6,339 bases of DNA from JALXDT01 sp964634755 (GTDB lineage Bacteria; Acidobacteriota; Aminicenantia; JAMOAD01). The position numbers and the translations under genes are program-made. The stretch spans positions 1-6,339 of the forward strand of contig CAZWJH010000117.1 of assembly GCA_964634755.1 (NCBI GenBank), written 5' to 3'. Positions 6,082-6,339 of the stretch are shown piece after piece. Position 1 is the first letter of the stretch; every line of letters begins with the position of its first letter. The notes below the pieces were generated by a model. The model saw only the letters and a program-made list of their open reading frames with translations. It had not been told where the DNA came from and made no database searches.

Positions 6082-6099
6082 CATATTAAAAGATATAAA

Positions 6100-6117
6100 G
6101 TTTTATTTTAATAAAAC
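6100..6117. repeat. Perfect AT-rich palindrome in the IS leader
   Basis: GTTTTATT (6100-6107) and AATAAAAC (6110-6117) are exact reverse complements with 2 nt between. As RNA it could form about seven pairs around a 4-nt loop. No U-run follows on the plus strand, so it is not a good terminator for that direction. It could be a protein-binding site or have no function. Confidence 0.4.
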
Positions 6118-6125
6118 ATCTTGTA

Positions 6126-6189
6126 GCGCGCCTCCGAAAAAAAGAGTAGAAGAGAAGAGAGTTAAGGAAAATTTTAACAGGAGGTGCGC
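6126..6189 (+). promoter_or_regulatory. RNA hairpin sequestering the transposase ribosome binding site
   Basis: GCGCGCCTCC (6126-6135) can pair along all 10 positions with GGAGGTGCGC (6180-6189); nine pairs are Watson-Crick and one is G-U (6130:6185). The loop is 44 nt and almost all purine between 6136 and 6171. A small inner stem, GTTAA/TTAAC (6161-6165 with 6174-6178), would stack beside the main stem. The 3' arm contains GGAGGT, the ribosome binding site of the ATG at 6190, and stops exactly before that ATG. In an RNA reaching it from upstream, ribosome access would be blocked. The arms are GC-rich islands in AT-rich DNA, so chance is unlikely. Confidence 0.65.
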
Positions 6190-6339
6190 ATGGAGGAAGG
6201 AATATTTACGGAGGAAAGCATGAAAAGATTAAGAGTATTGGAAGAATTGGTTAAGAAGCGAATAAGAGTGAAAGAAGCAAGTAGTCTGTTAGGAATAAGC
6301 TACCGCCATATGTTAAGATTGAAGAGGAGATATTTAGAA
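6190..6339 (+). CDS. Probable transposase, N-terminal helix-turn-helix part (partial)
   Basis: The first 50 codons are open to the window end and the gene continues beyond. Residues 11-48 form a helix-turn-helix: KRLRVLEELVKKRIRVKEAS, then SLLGISYRHMLRLKRRY. The pattern VKEASSLLGIS followed by a basic recognition helix is typical of IS transposases whose HTH precedes an rve/DDE domain. The catalytic part is not in the window. Two starts are possible. ATG 6190 has AGGAGGT (6179-6185) 4 nt upstream, inside the hairpin arm. ATG 6220 has GGAGG (6210-6214) 5 nt upstream and would give a protein 10 residues shorter. I chose 6190 because of the stronger site and the short acidic lead peptide often seen in such proteins. 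A phage or transcriptional regulator HTH remains possible, but the surrounding repeats favour a transposase. Confidence 0.7.
   Translation, partial: MEEGIFTEESMKRLRVLEELVKKRIRVKEASSLLGISYRHMLRLKRRYLE

Larger units (their letters stand above)
6034..6339 (+). mobile_element. Left part of a probable insertion sequence, truncated by the window end
   Basis: A helix-turn-helix transposase N-terminus, preceded by a short tandem repeat and a hairpin over its ribosome binding site, forms an IS-like left end that faces away from the tRNA genes. The family is probably of the ISNCY/IS481-like kind with an N-terminal HTH before a DDE domain, judged only from the first 50 residues. The left boundary is uncertain: no target duplication or partner inverted repeat can be seen. 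The coordinate given is where the repeated sequence begins. Confidence 0.5.

Noticed and set aside
6032..6223. 63-codon plus-strand frame starting with TTG in the IS leader
   Set aside because: It is low-complexity, Lys/Arg-rich, runs across the repeats and hairpin, has no ribosome binding site and overlaps the better-supported transposase frame.

Overview
The window is AT-rich bacterial DNA with strong Shine-Dalgarno sites, closely packed genes and lysine/glutamate/isoleucine-rich proteins. The tRNA genes lack an encoded CCA. These traits fit a motile, possibly anaerobic or thermophilic bacterium from a lineage I cannot name from sequence alone. The proteins are clearly bacterial: a flagellar stator pair resembling the sodium-driven PomA/PomB type, DprA, a tandem universal stress protein and a MATE transporter.

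Layout. Almost everything to about 5.97 kb is read leftward on the minus strand. In transcription order it runs: a promoter at about 6.0 kb, tRNA-Arg(TCG), tRNA-Lys(CTT), a MATE-family exporter, and a 71-bp gap with a candidate promoter and inverted repeat. Then come motA, motB, a cNMP-binding-fold/FHA fusion protein, a two-domain universal stress protein, dprA, and the first 26 codons of a protein with a signal peptide or membrane anchor. The five genes from motA to dprA are joined by a 1-nt overlap, a 4-nt overlap, a 12-nt gap and a 4-nt overlap, so they very probably form one translationally coupled operon. The last 54-nt gap carries a strong ribosome binding site and no visible terminator, so the partial gene probably belongs too.

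On the right, from about 6.03 kb, the plus strand carries what looks like the left part of an insertion sequence. A 26-bp tandem repeat comes first, probably terminal transposase-binding sites. An AT-rich palindrome follows, then a GC-rich 10-bp inverted repeat whose 3' arm contains the ribosome binding site of the next gene. That gene is the first 50 codons of a probable transposase with a helix-turn-helix N-terminus, cut off by the window end. The element lies directly upstream of the tRNA promoter.

How the genes may work together. MotA and MotB form the ion-driven stator. The gene overlapping motB encodes a non-DNA-binding sensor-like protein (cNMP-like fold plus a phosphothreonine-binding FHA domain), a candidate signal input for the same operon. 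The stress protein and DprA follow without a break, so motility, signalling, stress and DNA-uptake functions share one transcript. This grouping is the most interesting biological feature, and its functional meaning is inference. The best single sequence finding is the hairpin that would hide the transposase ribosome binding site.
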